The notes: a model not told the origin generated them from the sequence alone. DNA of 64,000 nt from DATKNA01 sp963755755 (GCA_963755755.1 CAVWLJ010000018.1:131891-195890); one strand, 5' to 3'. Positions 27,260 through 37,775 are shown, numbered from the stretch's first letter. Numbers and translations are program-made.

Positions 27260-28873
27260 ATGAGCTTCGATCCCCCCGAGACGAACCCGGCCGAGGGCGT
27301 CGCCGTCCCCGGCGACCACCGGCTGCGCACGGGACTGAGGACGGGCGCCGTCGGCATCTTCGCCGTCCTCTTCATGGCCGTCGCGAACGCGGCCCCGATC
27401 ACGGCCATGAGCTTCAACGTCCCGATCGCGATCGGTTTCGGCAACGGCATCGGGGCGCCCGCGGGCTTCCTGTTCGCGACGATCGTGCTCGACGTTCTTC
27501 GCCATCGGTTACGTCGCGATGGCCCGGCACATCACCACGGCCGGCGCGTTCTACGGCTTCATCTCGCACGGCCTCGGCCAGGTCTGGGGCATGGCGTCCG
27601 GTCTGCTCGCCACCGTCGCCTACGTGATCTTCGAGGGGTCGCTCGATCGGCGGGTTCGCGTACTTCGCCAGCGACGCGCTGAACGACCTCGTTCGACGTC
27701 GACGTCAACTGGATGGTCTTCGCCATCGGCGGGACGCTCCTCATCGGCATCCTCACCTACTACTCCATCACCCTGACCGCGGCCGTGCTCTCCGTGACCC
27801 TGACCTGCGAGATCGTGCTGCTCCTCGCGCTCGGGATCTCGGTGCTCATCAAGGGCGGGCCGGCGGGGTACCTCTTCAGCGAGACGGTGCCGATCAAGCC
27901 GGCGTTCCAGAACCTGTCGGCCGGGGCGTTCGGCACCTCGGCGGCCGCGGGGTGGCGGCGATCGGCATCTTCTTCGCCTTCTGGTCCTGGGTCGGCTTCG
28001 AGACCACCGCGGTCTACGGCGAGGAGTCCCGCGACCCCAAGCGGATGGTCCCGCGCGCCACGCTCATCGCCGTGGTCGGGCTCGGCCTGTTCTACACGTT
28101 CATGTCCTGGATGGTCATCGTCGGCCAGGGCCCGAAGAAGGCCGTCGAGCTGTCGACCAGCGCCTCGCCGGTGGACCTGCTGGCTGACCCTGGTCAACCA
28201 GAACCTGGGCGGCGTCGCACAGGGCATCTACAAGATCCTGCTCGTCGTCGGGTCGTTCGCGTGCGCGATGGCCTTCCACAACGCCGCCTCGCGGTACATC
28301 TACGCGATCGGCCGGGAGGCCCCGTGGGCCGGCGTCCGCAACACGATCGGCGCCACGCATCCCGTGCACCGGTCCCCGGCCGTGGCCTCGTGGATCCAGA
28401 GCGGCATCACGCTCGTCCTGATGGTGCTCTTCTTCCTCTTCACCGCGGTCTCCGTGCCGGACGCCAACGGCAACCCCGTCGACACCCCGTCGCTGGTGCC
28501 GTACGTCAACGCGTACGGTCTGCTCGCGCTCATCGGGACGGCGATGATCCTCATCGTCCAGACGATCTGCTCGCTGGCGGTCATCTGGTTCTTCGCCGTG
28601 AAGAAGGTCCACCCGGGCAACCCGCTGTGGACCGTCGTCGCACCCGCGATCGGCGGACTCGGCATGCTCTACGCGCTGTACCTGCTCTGGACGAACCGCG
28701 ACTTCGCCGCCGGGTACGGCTCGGATTCGCTGGTGTTCAAGCTCATGCCCGTCTACGTCGTGCTCACCCTCGCCCTCGGGCTCGGGTACACGCTGTGGCT
28801 GCGGCGGGCGCATCCGGACACCTTCCGCGAGGTCGGGCGTACCGTCCTCGAGGAGGCCCACGAGCGGGCCTGA
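27260..28873 (+). CDS. APC-superfamily amino acid/amine permease
   Basis: About 530 residues with 12 or so hydrophobic segments, e.g. GIFAVLFMAVANAAPITAMS (TM1 with the APC consensus), FFAIGYVAMARHITTAGAFY, FFAFWSWVGFETTAVYGEES, FAVLIG-like and YALYLLW. FAFWSWVGFETTAVYGEE is characteristic of the family. It probably imports the amino alcohol or a related amine for the organelle. Three one-base insertions (27490, 27644, 27690) each turn CTG into CTCG. ATG preceded by GAAGGGA. Confidence 0.88.
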
Positions 28874-28892
28874 CCGGCTTCACCTCGCACTC

Positions 28893-28969
28893 CGCGCTGA
28901 TCATGCACTTCGCGGCGATCATGCACTTCCCGGAAGTGCATGATCGCCGCGAAGTGCATGATCAGCGCG
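28893..28969. repeat. Perfect 38-bp inverted repeat built from GATCATGCACTTC units
   Basis: Two 38-base arms match without error around a single central C at 28931. Each arm contains GATCATGCACTTC twice, so the unit occurs four times (two per orientation). It lies between the permease stop and the amidase Shine-Dalgarno, inside the rightward operon. As RNA it would form a very stable hairpin; it may attenuate or stabilise the downstream mRNA, or be a mobile palindrome. Confidence 0.9.
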
Positions 28970-28990
28970 AGAAGGAGCAGGAGATGGCCG

Positions 28991-30029
28991 ATGGCTGAGG
29001 ACGGCTTCGAGGTCTGCACCTGGGCGCCCGAGCCGGACGCCGATCCCGCGACGCTGACCTTCGCGTTCGGCGGCGCGGCCCCGGTGACCCAGGTGCGGCC
29101 CGGGACCGTGCTGCAGACCTGGACCATGGACTGCTTCGCGGGGCGGGTCCGCTCGGCGGAGGACCTGCCGAGCCAGGTGTGCGACCCGCGCCAGCTCAAC
29201 CCGCAGACGGGTCCGTGGTTCGTCGAGGGCGCGCGGCCGGGGGACACCCTCGCCGTGCACTTCGTGAGCATCACGCCGCGCGAGGCGCTGGGGGGTCAGC
29301 TCGACGGTCCCCTTCTTCGGCTCGCTCACGGCCACCCCGGCGACCGCGATGCTCCACCCCGCCCTGCCGGAGCGGACCTGGATGTACGCGATCGACAGCG
29401 ACGCCGGCGTCGTCCGCTACGAGGCGCGGGACACCTCGTTCGTGGCGGAGCTGCCGCTCGACCCCATGCACGGGACCGTCGGGGTGGCGCCGGCGCTGGG
29501 GGAGGTCCGCTCGTCGCTGGCGCCCGGCGACTGGGGCGGCAACATGGACACCCCGGAGATGCGGGCCGGCGTGACCTGCTACCTGCCGGTGAACGTCGAG
29601 GGCGCGCTGCTCTGCTTCGGTGACGGCCACGCCCGCCAGGGCGAGGGCGAGACCTGCGGCGTCGCCGTCGAATGCGCCATGGACACCGAGGCGATCGTCG
29701 ACGTCGTGACCGGCGTCCCGGTCGCCTGGCCCCGGCTGGAGAGCGACGCCTTCCTCATGACGACGGGGTCGGCCCGCCCGCTCGAGGACGCCTTCCGGAT
29801 CGCCCACCAGCAGATGGTGCTGTGGGTCGCGGAGCTGACCGGGCAGAGCGAGCTCGACGCCTACCAGCTGGTGTCGCAGGTGGCGCTGACCCCGGTGGCG
29901 AACGTGGTGGACACCAACTACACCGTCGTGGCCAAGGTGCCCAAGGCGGTCCTCGGCGGCGCGACCGCGATGGGCGGCGTGCACGACCGGCTGCGGGCGC
30001 GGGCGGCGGCGTGGCGCTCGCGATCGTGA
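28991..30029 (+). CDS. Acetamidase/formamidase (FmdA/AmdA) family hydrolase
   Basis: About 345 residues. PGTVLQTWTMDCFAGRV, QLNPQTGPWFVEGARPGDTL, LAPGDWGGNMDTPEMRAGV, CFGDGHARQGEGETCG and DAYQLVSQVALTPVANVVD follow the FmdA/AmdA order; GDxHAxQGxGE holds the metal ligands. The family hydrolyses short amides to ammonia and acid. Its place in a BMC operon suggests processing of an amide precursor, but substrate is unknown. AGGAG upstream; start just behind the large palindrome. One shift near 29310. Confidence 0.88.
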
Positions 30030-30044
30030 CGGAGGGCGGCTGAC

Positions 30045-30475
30045 GTGGCCAGGCTGACCACCGTCGTCGTGGACCTCGAGCTCGCGCGGCGGATGTGCGC
30101 CGCGGCCCGGCGCGAGGCCGCGCCCCTCGGCGCGCTGGTCTCGGTCGCGGTGGTCGACGCCGGCGGCCACCTCGTCGCCTTCGAGCGCATGGACGGCGCG
30201 GAGATCGCCGGCCCGGTCCTCGCCCGGGACAAGGCCTACACCGCGGTCGCGCACCGCTGCCCGACCGCCGACCTCGCCGACGCCGAGCGCCCCCGGCGGC
30301 GAGCTGGCCGGTCTGGCGCAGCGCGGACGGCGGACGCTACGTCTGCTTCGGCGGCGGCCTGCCGCTGTGGTGGGAGGGCCGCGTGGTCGGCGGCGTCGGC
30401 GTCAGCGGCGGTAGCGCAGCACAGGACGTCGCGTGCGCGAGGGCCGCCCTGACCGTGTTCGAGGGGGAGGCATGA
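30045..30475 (+). CDS. GlcG/HbpS-type protein (PduO C-terminal domain family)
   Basis: About 143 residues of the DUF336 fold: TVVVDLELARRMCAAARREA, LVSVAVVDAGGHLVAFERMD, ARDKAYTAVAHRCPT and, after a frame change near 30285, FGGGLPLWWEGRVVGGVGVS and GGSAAQDVACARAAL. In PduO this domain binds haem and is fused to a cobalamin adenosyltransferase; here it stands alone. A cofactor-related role for the B12 enzyme that follows is plausible. Stop overlaps the dehydratase start (ATGA). Confidence 0.85.
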
Positions 30476-32742
30476 GCGAGCGCATCGGCCGCTACCGGTT
30501 CATGGACGCGCAGGCGGTCAACCTGGACGGCTTCGCCGTCGAGGACCCGGCGCTCGGCCTGATCGCCTTCGACGCGCCCGACGACCCCGAACCGTCGCTC
30601 GTCGTCGAGGACGGCCGGGTGGTCGAGCTCGACGGGCGGCGCGAGGGCGACTTCGACGTCCTCGACGCGTTCATCGCGGCGCACGGCCTCGACCTCGGCG
30701 TCGCGCCGGAGGCCATGGCGCTGCGCGACGTCGAGCTCTGCCGCATGCTCGTCGACCCCGCCGTGCCGCGCGCGGAGATCGTCCGCCTGGTCGCGGGCAT
30801 GACGCCGGCCAAGCTCGCGCGTGCCCTCGCCAGGCTGCGCCCGCCGGAGCTCGGCATGGCGATGACGAAGATGCGGGCGCGGCGGACGCCGTCCAACCAG
30901 GCGCACGTCACCAACCGCTCCGATGATCCGCTGCTGCTCGCGGCGGACGCCGCCACCGCCGCCGCGTTCGGCTTCCGCGAGGTCGAGACCACGGTGCCGG
31001 TGCTCGGCGACGCGCCCTCCAACGCCGTCGCCGTCTCGATCGGCGCCGCCGTCGGCTCGCCCGGCGTCCTCGTGCAGTGCTCGGTCGAGGAGGCCCTCGA
31101 GCTGGAGCTCGGCCTGCGCGGGCTCGTCTCCTACGCCGAGACGGTGTCGCTCTACGGCACGGAGCAGATCTTCGTGGACGGCGACGACACCCCGTGGTCC
31201 AAGGCCTTCCTGGCCGGCGCGTACGCCTCCCGCGGGGTCAAGATGCGGGTCACCTCCGGCGGCGGCGCCGAGGCGCTCATGGGCGGCGCCGAGGGCCGGT
31301 CGATGTTCTACCTCGAGGCGCGGTGCGTGGCGCTGGCCCGCGCGATCGGCGCGCAGGGCGTGCAGAACGGCGGCATCGACTCCGCCGCGGTCGCGGGCGC
31401 GGTGCCGGGCGGCGTCCGGTCGCTGATGGCGGAGAACCTCATGGTCATGGCCCGCAACCTGGAGGCCTGCACCGGCAACGACGCGCTCATGAGCGAGTCG
31501 CACGTGCGGCGGACGGCGCGCACCCTGCCGATCCTGCTCGCCGGCGTCGGACTTCATCTGCAGCGGCTTCGGCTCGATCCAGCGCTACGACAACATGTTC
31601 GGCCCGTCGCCAGTGGAACGCGGAGGACCTCGACGACTACCTCGTGCTCCAGCGCGACTGGAGCGTCGACGGCGGCCTGCGGACGCCGGCCCACGACGAG
31701 GTCGCCGCCCTGCGCCGGCGTGCGGTCGCGGCGGTCCAGGCGGTCTACCGGCACCTGGGGCTGGCGGACCTCGACGAGGAGTGGGCCGCGCAGGCGGTCG
31801 ACGCGGCCGGATCCAAGGACGTCCCCGCGGCCGACCTCATGGCGCCGCTCGTCGCGTCCCGGCTCGATCCGGCAGACCGGCCTGACCATGGTCGACGTCG
31901 TCGCCGCGCTCGACGAGACCGGCTTCGAGGTCGAGGCGCAGCGCGATCCTCGATCTGCTCGGCGTCCGCGTCGACGGCGACCACCTGCAGAGCGCGGCGA
32001 TCCTCGACGAGCAGCTGCGCGTGCTCTCCCTGGTCACCGACCCCAACGACTACGCCGGGCCGGGCACGGGGTACGAACCGGAGCCCGACCGGGCCCGGCC
32101 GAGATCGCGGCGATCCGGCAGCAGCGCTCCGTCGCCGACCTGCGGGCCGAGCAGGCGCGGAGCGCGACGGGGAAGCTGCGCGTGGTCGGCCCGGCGCGCG
32201 CCGGGCACGACCCGCGCGAGGTGCTCGTCGGCGTCTCCCCGGCGGTCGGGCGCGCGGATCTGGACGACGCTCTCCGGGCTGCCGGTCGTCGACGCGCTGG
32301 CGGAGATCCTCGCCGGCCTCGAGGAGGAGGGCTGCGCGGGGCGGGTCGTCCGGGTCAACGACACCGTCGACCTCGGGCTGGTCGGGCTGACCGCGGCCCG
32401 GCTCTCCGGCTCCGGCATCGGCGGTCGGGCTGCAGGCCAAGGGCACGGCGCTGATCCACCGGCGCGACCTCACCCCGCTGGCCAACCTGGAGCTCTACAG
32501 CGTCGCGCCGGCCGTCGACCGCGCCCTCTACCGGCTGCTCGGCGCCAACGCGGGCCGGCACGCCAAGGGGGCGACGCCGGAGCCGGCCCGCAACCCCTAC
32601 ACGGACGAGGCCATCGAGGCCCGCTACCACACGGCGGTCGTGGGCCTCGTGGCGCTCGAGCGCGAGAGCCTCGCGGAGGCGGTGCGACCGGCGCGCCCGC
32701 GGTCGAGGAGCTGGAGGTGATGCTGGTGGACGCCCCAGGTGA
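30472..32742 (+). CDS. B12-dependent diol dehydratase, large and medium subunits apparently fused
   Basis: The large part (about 1-550) matches PduC: RARRTPSNQAHVTN (active His145), FREVETT (Glu172), GVQNGGID (Gln), EACTGNDALMSESHVRRTAR (Asp) and DFICSGFGSIQRYDNMFG (Ser). It ends SAAILDEQLRVLSL and DYAGPGTGYEP. The medium part matches PduD: LAEILAGLEEEGCAGRVVRV, RLSGSGIGVGLQAKGT and LTPLANLELYSVAP. No stop, Shine-Dalgarno or start is seen between them. About six single-base shifts occur. The product would be propionaldehyde from 1,2-propanediol (or 3-hydroxypropanal from glycerol). The end is approximate. Confidence 0.88.
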
Positions 32743-33072
32743 GCAGGCCCTCGCTCGACGACGTCCGGTCCGGCACGGTCGACGATGGCCGACTTCCGGA
32801 TCTCGGCCGCCACCTGCGGCGGCAGGCCGAGGTGGCCCGCGCGCACGCGAACCCCCAGCTCGCGGAGAACCTCGAACGGGGCGCCGAGCTCACCGCGCTG
32901 ACGGACGCCGAACTCCTCGCGATCTACGAGCTGCTGCGGCCGCGCCGCGCCACCGCCGCGGAGCTGCGAGGCGACGGCCGCGGACCTCGAGTCCCGCGGC
33001 GCCGTGCGCAGCGCGGCCCTGGTCCGGGAGGCGGCGGAGGTCTACGCCCGGCGCGGCCTGCTCCGCGCGTGA
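32739..33072 (+). CDS. Diol dehydratase small subunit
   Basis: About 110 residues, shorter than PduE (about 170). SLDDVRSGTVDDGRLPDLGR, HLRRQAEVARAHANPQLAEN and ERGAELTALTDAELLAIYEL follow PduE closely. After one frame change near 32968 comes DLESRGAVRSAALVREAAEV and a terminal YARRGLLRA. The targeting-type N-terminal extension of PduE is missing. It completes the dehydratase. Its GTG and the reactivase GTG overlap the flanking stops. Confidence 0.85.
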
Positions 33073-34797
33073 GGTCCGTGCGACGGTCGCCGGCATCGAC
33101 GTCGGCAACGCGACCACCGAGGTGGTCCTCGCCGACGTCACGCACGCCCGCCCCGCCCGCTGGCCTGGGACCGTGCCCCGACGCGCGGGCGCAAGGGCTC
33201 GCCGGGAGCGGCCGAGGGCGCCGCGGCCCTGGTCGCCCGGCTCGCCCGGCGCGCGGCCCTCGTCGTGGACGCCGTGGCCGTGGCCCCGCAGCGCCCCGTC
33301 GACACCGCCGCGGCGGTCGTGCCGCGGACCCCGCCTCCGACCCGCGAGCTGCACGTGCTCGCCGCCGGCGTCCGGACCCCGGGCCGGCCGGGTCTGGGCG
33401 TCGGGCGCCCGGTGCCCGTCACCGCCGCCCCGGCCGCGGATGCCGGGAGCGTCGTGCTCCTGGTGCCGGCGGACGTCGGGTACCGGGAGGCCGCCGCCCG
33501 GGTCGCCGCCTGGCTGGACGCGGGCGCGGAGGTCGCCGCGGTGCTCGTCGCGGCCGACGAGGGCGTGCTCGTCGCCCGGCGGGTGCCCGCCGACGTCCCG
33601 GTGCTCGACGACGTGCCCCTCGCCGCGGCGGCCGGCGCCGCGCTCGTCGCCGTCGAGGTCGCCGAGCCCGGCCGGCCGCTCGGCGCCCTCGCGGACCCGG
33701 TGCGGCTGCGAGCGCTGCTCGGCGTCGCGTCCGACGAGGCCCGCGTGGTGGCACGGGCCCTGGCGGACGCCGGCAGCGCCGCCGTCGCCGTCGGGGGAGC
33801 AGCCACGGCTCCCGCCACGGACGATGGCGGGTTCGTCGTCGACCGCGCCGGTGCGCACATCTGGCTCACGGAGGCCGTCCCGGCGGTCCGGGCCGCCGCC
33901 CCCGGCCGGTTCCGGGGGCTCGCCCTGCCCGGACGCCGGTGCGCGGACGTCGAGGACCTGTGGCTCGTCGACCTCGATGCCGTGGCCGCCGACGTCGAGG
34001 CCCGGCGTCCGCACGACCGTGCTCTCGGGCTCGTCGTCGCGTCGCTCGCCCCGCACGACCCCTCCGCCGCGGCGGACGCGCGGCAGGTCGTCGTCGACAC
34101 CCTCGGCGTCCCGGCCCTGCCGGTGCCGGACGAGGTGGCGGCCGCCCGCGCCGGTGCGCTCTCGACGCCGGGTGCGGCGCCCTCCGCCGTGGTCCTCGAC
34201 CTCGGCGGCGGAACGGTCGACGCCGTCGCGCCGGACGGCACCCAGGTCGTGCTGGCGGGGGCCGGAGAGGCCGTGACCGCCGCCGTCGCCGTCGCGCTGG
34301 GCCTGCCCCGCGGCGCCGCGGACTGGGTGAAGCGGGGTCCGTCCGCGCGGCTGGAGGGGCCGCACGTGCTCCTCGCCGAGGACGGGCGCCGGTCGTTCAC
34401 GGACGTGCCGGCGCCGGGGGAGGCCGTCGGGTCGCTCGTCGCGCCCGGGCCGGCCGGATGGCTGCCGTTCGCCCGCGACCTGGCACCGGCCGAGTGGCGC
34501 GCGCTCCGCCTGCACCTCAAGCGCGCCACCCTCGGCGACAACGTCGCGCGCTGCCTGCGGCTGCTCGCCGAGCGGGCCGGGCCGGCCGCCGAGGTGCTCC
34601 TCGTCGGCGGCGCCGCCGGGGACGCCGAGGTGCTCCGCGTGCTCGACCAGGTCGCACCCGGCGTCCTCGTCGGCCGTGCCGACGTCGCCGGCGGCGTGGT
34701 CCCCGGGGCGCTGACCCACCGCTGGGCGGTCGCCTACGGCAACGATCCTGCAGACCCTCTCCTGACAGCGGGGGCAGCGAGGAGGGTGCCGCACTAG
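33069..34797 (+). CDS. Diol dehydratase reactivase large subunit (DdrA/PduG type)
   Basis: ATP-dependent chaperone that expels damaged cobalamin from the dehydratase. Starts VAGIDVGNATTEVVLADVTH (phosphate-1 motif of the Hsp70/actin fold); VVLDLGGGTVDAVAPDG is phosphate-2 and LVGGAAGDAEVLRVL the adenosine motif. GYREAAARVAAWLDAGAEVA and GVLVARRVPADVPVLDDVPL match PduG. About 570 residues. One or two frame changes in the first 70 codons. No small reactivase subunit or adenosyltransferase gene follows. Confidence 0.88.
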
Positions 34798-34846
34798 GCT
34801 CGCAGCCCACGGGCCGACCGATCACCTGCCAGACGCTGGAGCGCCG

Positions 34847-36427
34847 ATGACGGACACGACGAGCAGCGCCGACGCCCAGGTGGAGGCGGTCCGCAGGGGC
34901 TACGCCTTCACCGGGCCCGCCCTCGAGCTCGGCGCCCTCCTCGCGGACGGGCAACCGCTGCCCGACGTCCAGGTCCGGGTGCCGCTGGAGATGCTCAACC
35001 GGCACGGCCTCGTCGCCGGGGCGACCGGGACCGGCAAGACGAAGACGCTGCAGCTCATGGCCGAGCAGCTCGCCGCGCAGGGCGTGCCGGTGTTCCTGGC
35101 CGACATCAAGGGCGACCTCTCCGGGATGTCGCAGCCGGGCCAGGGCAGCGACAAGCTGACGGCACGGACCCAGAGCATCGGCCAGACCTGGCAGCCCACC
35201 GGCTACCCCACGGAGTACCTCGCGCTCGGCGGGCTGGGCACCGGCGTCCCGGTGCGCGCGACCGTCACCTCGTTCGGGCCGACGCTGCTCGCGAAGGTGC
35301 TCGACCTCAACGAGACGCAGTCGTCGAGCCTCTCGCTGGTCTTCCACTACGCCGACCAGGCGGGGCTCGCGCTGCTCGACCTCAAGGACCTCCGGTCCGT
35401 CATCCAGTACCTCGTCTCGGACGAGGGGAAGGCCGATCTCGCCGGCCTCGGCGGGCTCAGCCCCGCGACCGCCGGCGTCCTGCTGCGCGAGCTCGTCGAG
35501 TTCGCCGACAGCGGCGCGGAGACCTTCTTCGGTGAGCCGGAGTTCGACACCAAGGACCTGCTGCGGACGGCGCCCGACGGTCGCGGCACGGTGACCTGCC
35601 TCGAGCTCAGCTCCGTCCAGGACAAGCCGGCGCTGTTCTCGACCTTCCTCATGTGGCTGCTCGCGGACCTCTTCCACGACCTGCCCGAGGCCGGCGACCT
35701 CGACAAGCCCAAGCTCGTCTTCTTCTTCGACGAGGCGCACCTGCTCTTCCGGGACGCGTCGAAGGCGTTCCTCGACCAGATCACGCAGACCGTCCGGCTG
35801 ATCCGCTCCAAGGGCGTCGGGGTGTTCTTCGTGACGCAGTCGCCCAAGGACGTCGACGCCGACGTGCTCGCCCAGCTGGGCAACCGGGTGCAGCACGCAC
35901 TGCGCGCCTACACCCCGGACGACGCGAAGGCGCTCAGGGCGGCGGTGTCGACGTTCCCGAAGTCCGGCTACGACCTCGAGGAGCTGCTGACGACGCTCGG
36001 CATCGGCGAGGCCGTCGTCACCGTGCTCTCCGAGACGGGCGCGCCCACCCCGGTCGCCTGGACGCGGCTGCGCGCACCGGAGTCCCTCATGGCGCCCGCG
36101 CCGGCCGACGCCGTGGCCGCGACGGTCTCCGCGTCGTCGCTGCAGGCCGAGTACGGGCAGGCGCTCGACCGGGAGTCGGCGTACGAGCGCCTGCAGGCGA
36201 AGCTGGCCCCGCCGCCTGCTCCGGCGACCGCACCGGCGCCGGCACCGGCACCGGCGGAGGCGCCCTCGGGCGGGGCGGCGCGCGGACGCGAGCGCGAGCA
36301 GCCGAACGTCGTCGAGCAGGTGGTGAGCTCTCCGGTGGTGAAGAGCTTCCTCCGGTCGGCGGGCACCGTCCTGGGACGCGAGATCACCCGCAGCCTGTTC
36401 GGCACCGCCACCAAGCGCCGTCGCTGA
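34847..36427 (+). CDS. HerA-like ATPase (DUF853/YjgR family)
   Basis: 526 residues. LVAGATGTGKTKTLQLMAEQ is Walker A (Lys64), VFLADIKGDLSGM follows, KLVFFFDEAHLLF is Walker B, and GVFFVTQSPKDVDADVLAQLG is a sensor motif. The C-terminal region is Ala/Pro-rich and then basic (SFLRSAGTVLGREITRSLFG). These double-psi-barrel-less HerA relatives are common in actinobacteria; their DNA or protein substrate is unknown. Starts 49 bases after the reactivase but is not BMC-related. Confidence 0.9.
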   Translation: MTDTTSSADAQVEAVRRGYAFTGPALELGALLADGQPLPDVQVRVPLEMLNRHGLVAGATGTGKTKTLQLMAEQLAAQGVPVFLADIKGDLSGMSQPGQGSDKLTARTQSIGQTWQPTGYPTEYLALGGLGTGVPVRATVTSFGPTLLAKVLDLNETQSSSLSLVFHYADQAGLALLDLKDLRSVIQYLVSDEGKADLAGLGGLSPATAGVLLRELVEFADSGAETFFGEPEFDTKDLLRTAPDGRGTVTCLELSSVQDKPALFSTFLMWLLADLFHDLPEAGDLDKPKLVFFFDEAHLLFRDASKAFLDQITQTVRLIRSKGVGVFFVTQSPKDVDADVLAQLGNRVQHALRAYTPDDAKALRAAVSTFPKSGYDLEELLTTLGIGEAVVTVLSETGAPTPVAWTRLRAPESLMAPAPADAVAATVSASSLQAEYGQALDRESAYERLQAKLAPPPAPATAPAPAPAPAEAPSGGAARGREREQPNVVEQVVSSPVVKSFLRSAGTVLGREITRSLFGTATKRRR

Positions 36428-36431
36428 GGGA

Positions 36432-37703
36432 TCAGACCTCGTCGGCGACGACGGGCATCTCCATGGTGTCGACGCCCAGGATCGACTCCTCGTCCGGCTT
36501 GAACACCAGCACGCCGCCGACGTAGCTGCGCACCGCCTCCATGAGGCCCACGTCGTGCCCGCGCTGCTCGGACAGGTACCACCGGTGCTCCAGCACCTCG
36601 TGGTACACCTCGGCGGGTTCGAGCTTGCCGCGCATGTCCCGGGGAACCGCCCGGACGACGGGCTCGAACTGCTCCCGCACCCAGTCGTGCGCGACGAACT
36701 CCTCGTCGTCCGCCTGCCGGCCCGTGGCGGCCCGGTAGGTGTCGAGGTCGTTGAGCAGCCGGCGGGCCTGGTTCTCCCCGGCATCGATGCCGGTCAGCCG
36801 CAGCAGCCGCCGGGAGTGGTGGCCGGCGTCGACCACCTTGGGCTCGATCTGCACCGACGTCCCGTCGACGTCCGTGGCGATGGTCAGCTCGCCGACGTCG
36901 AACCCGAGGTCGTTGAGGCGCCGGATCCGGGCGTCGACACGCCAGCGGTCCCCGCGCTCGAAGGACTCGGGCACGGTCAGTTCCGTCCACAGCGAGTGGT
37001 ACCGCTCGGTGATGACGTCGCTCACCTCGAGCGGGTCGGTCGACTCGTCGAGGATGCCCCCGGCCTGCAGGTCGAGGAGCTCCCCGGCGATGTTCATCCG
37101 CGCCAGCTCGAGGTCGTACTCGCGCTGGCCGGGTGACAGCGTGTCGTGGAACTCGCCGGTCTCGGCGTCCACGAGGTAGGCGGCGAAGGCGCCGGCGTCC
37201 CGGCGGAACAGGGTGTTCGAGAGCGACACGTCGCCCCAGTAGAAGCCGGCCAGGTGCAGCCGCACGAGCAGCACGGCGAGCGCGTCGACGAGCCGGGTGG
37301 CCGTGTCGGTGCGCAGGGACTGGGAGAACAGGGCCCGGTAGGGCAGCGAGAACTGCAGGTGCCGGGTGACCAGGGCGGGCTCCAGCGGGTAGCCGTCGTA
37401 GCTGCCACGCCCGCTGACGATCCCGACCGGTTCGACGACCGGCAGGTCGAGCCGGCGCAGCAGACGCAGCAGGGCGTACTCGCGCTGGGCGGGCTCGGCG
37501 GCGATCTCCTTGATCGCCAGCACGTTGCCCGAGACCCGGACGAACCGGACGACGTGCCGCGAGATGCCGCGGGGGAGGGCGGCCAGGTAGCGCGCGGGCC
37601 AGTCCTCCAGGGGCAGCTCCCACGGCAGGTCGAGCAGGGCCGGGTCGGGCGTGGCGGCCGTGATCTGCAGGGCCTGCGCAGGGCTGCCGGTCGTCTCCGT
37701 CAC
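36432..37703 (-). CDS. DUF4032 domain protein (LPS-kinase-like fold)
   Basis: 423 residues. ISRHVVRFVRVSGNVLAIKE and LVDALAVLLVRLHLAGFYWG with DVSLSNTLFRRD form the Rio/LPS-kinase-like core (the N-lobe lysine and a DxSLSNxLF catalytic-type loop). The C-terminal DUF4032 has LLNDLDTYRAATGRQADDEE, EFVAHDWVREQFEPVVRAV and YHEVLEHRWYLSEQRGHDVG. GTG chosen from similarity start. Converges with the HerA-like gene at a 4-base gap. Biochemical role unknown. Confidence 0.85.
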   Translation of the reverse strand: MTETTGSPAQALQITAATPDPALLDLPWELPLEDWPARYLAALPRGISRHVVRFVRVSGNVLAIKEIAAEPAQREYALLRLLRRLDLPVVEPVGIVSGRGSYDGYPLEPALVTRHLQFSLPYRALFSQSLRTDTATRLVDALAVLLVRLHLAGFYWGDVSLSNTLFRRDAGAFAAYLVDAETGEFHDTLSPGQREYDLELARMNIAGELLDLQAGGILDESTDPLEVSDVITERYHSLWTELTVPESFERGDRWRVDARIRRLNDLGFDVGELTIATDVDGTSVQIEPKVVDAGHHSRRLLRLTGIDAGENQARRLLNDLDTYRAATGRQADDEEFVAHDWVREQFEPVVRAVPRDMRGKLEPAEVYHEVLEHRWYLSEQRGHDVGLMEAVRSYVGGVLVFKPDEESILGVDTMEMPVVADEV

Positions 37704-37775
37704 GGCTCGCCGTTGCGCCGGTCGCGCGACCTGGGGGGCCCGGACGACCGGTGCCGGCGATCGTGCAGGCAAGCT

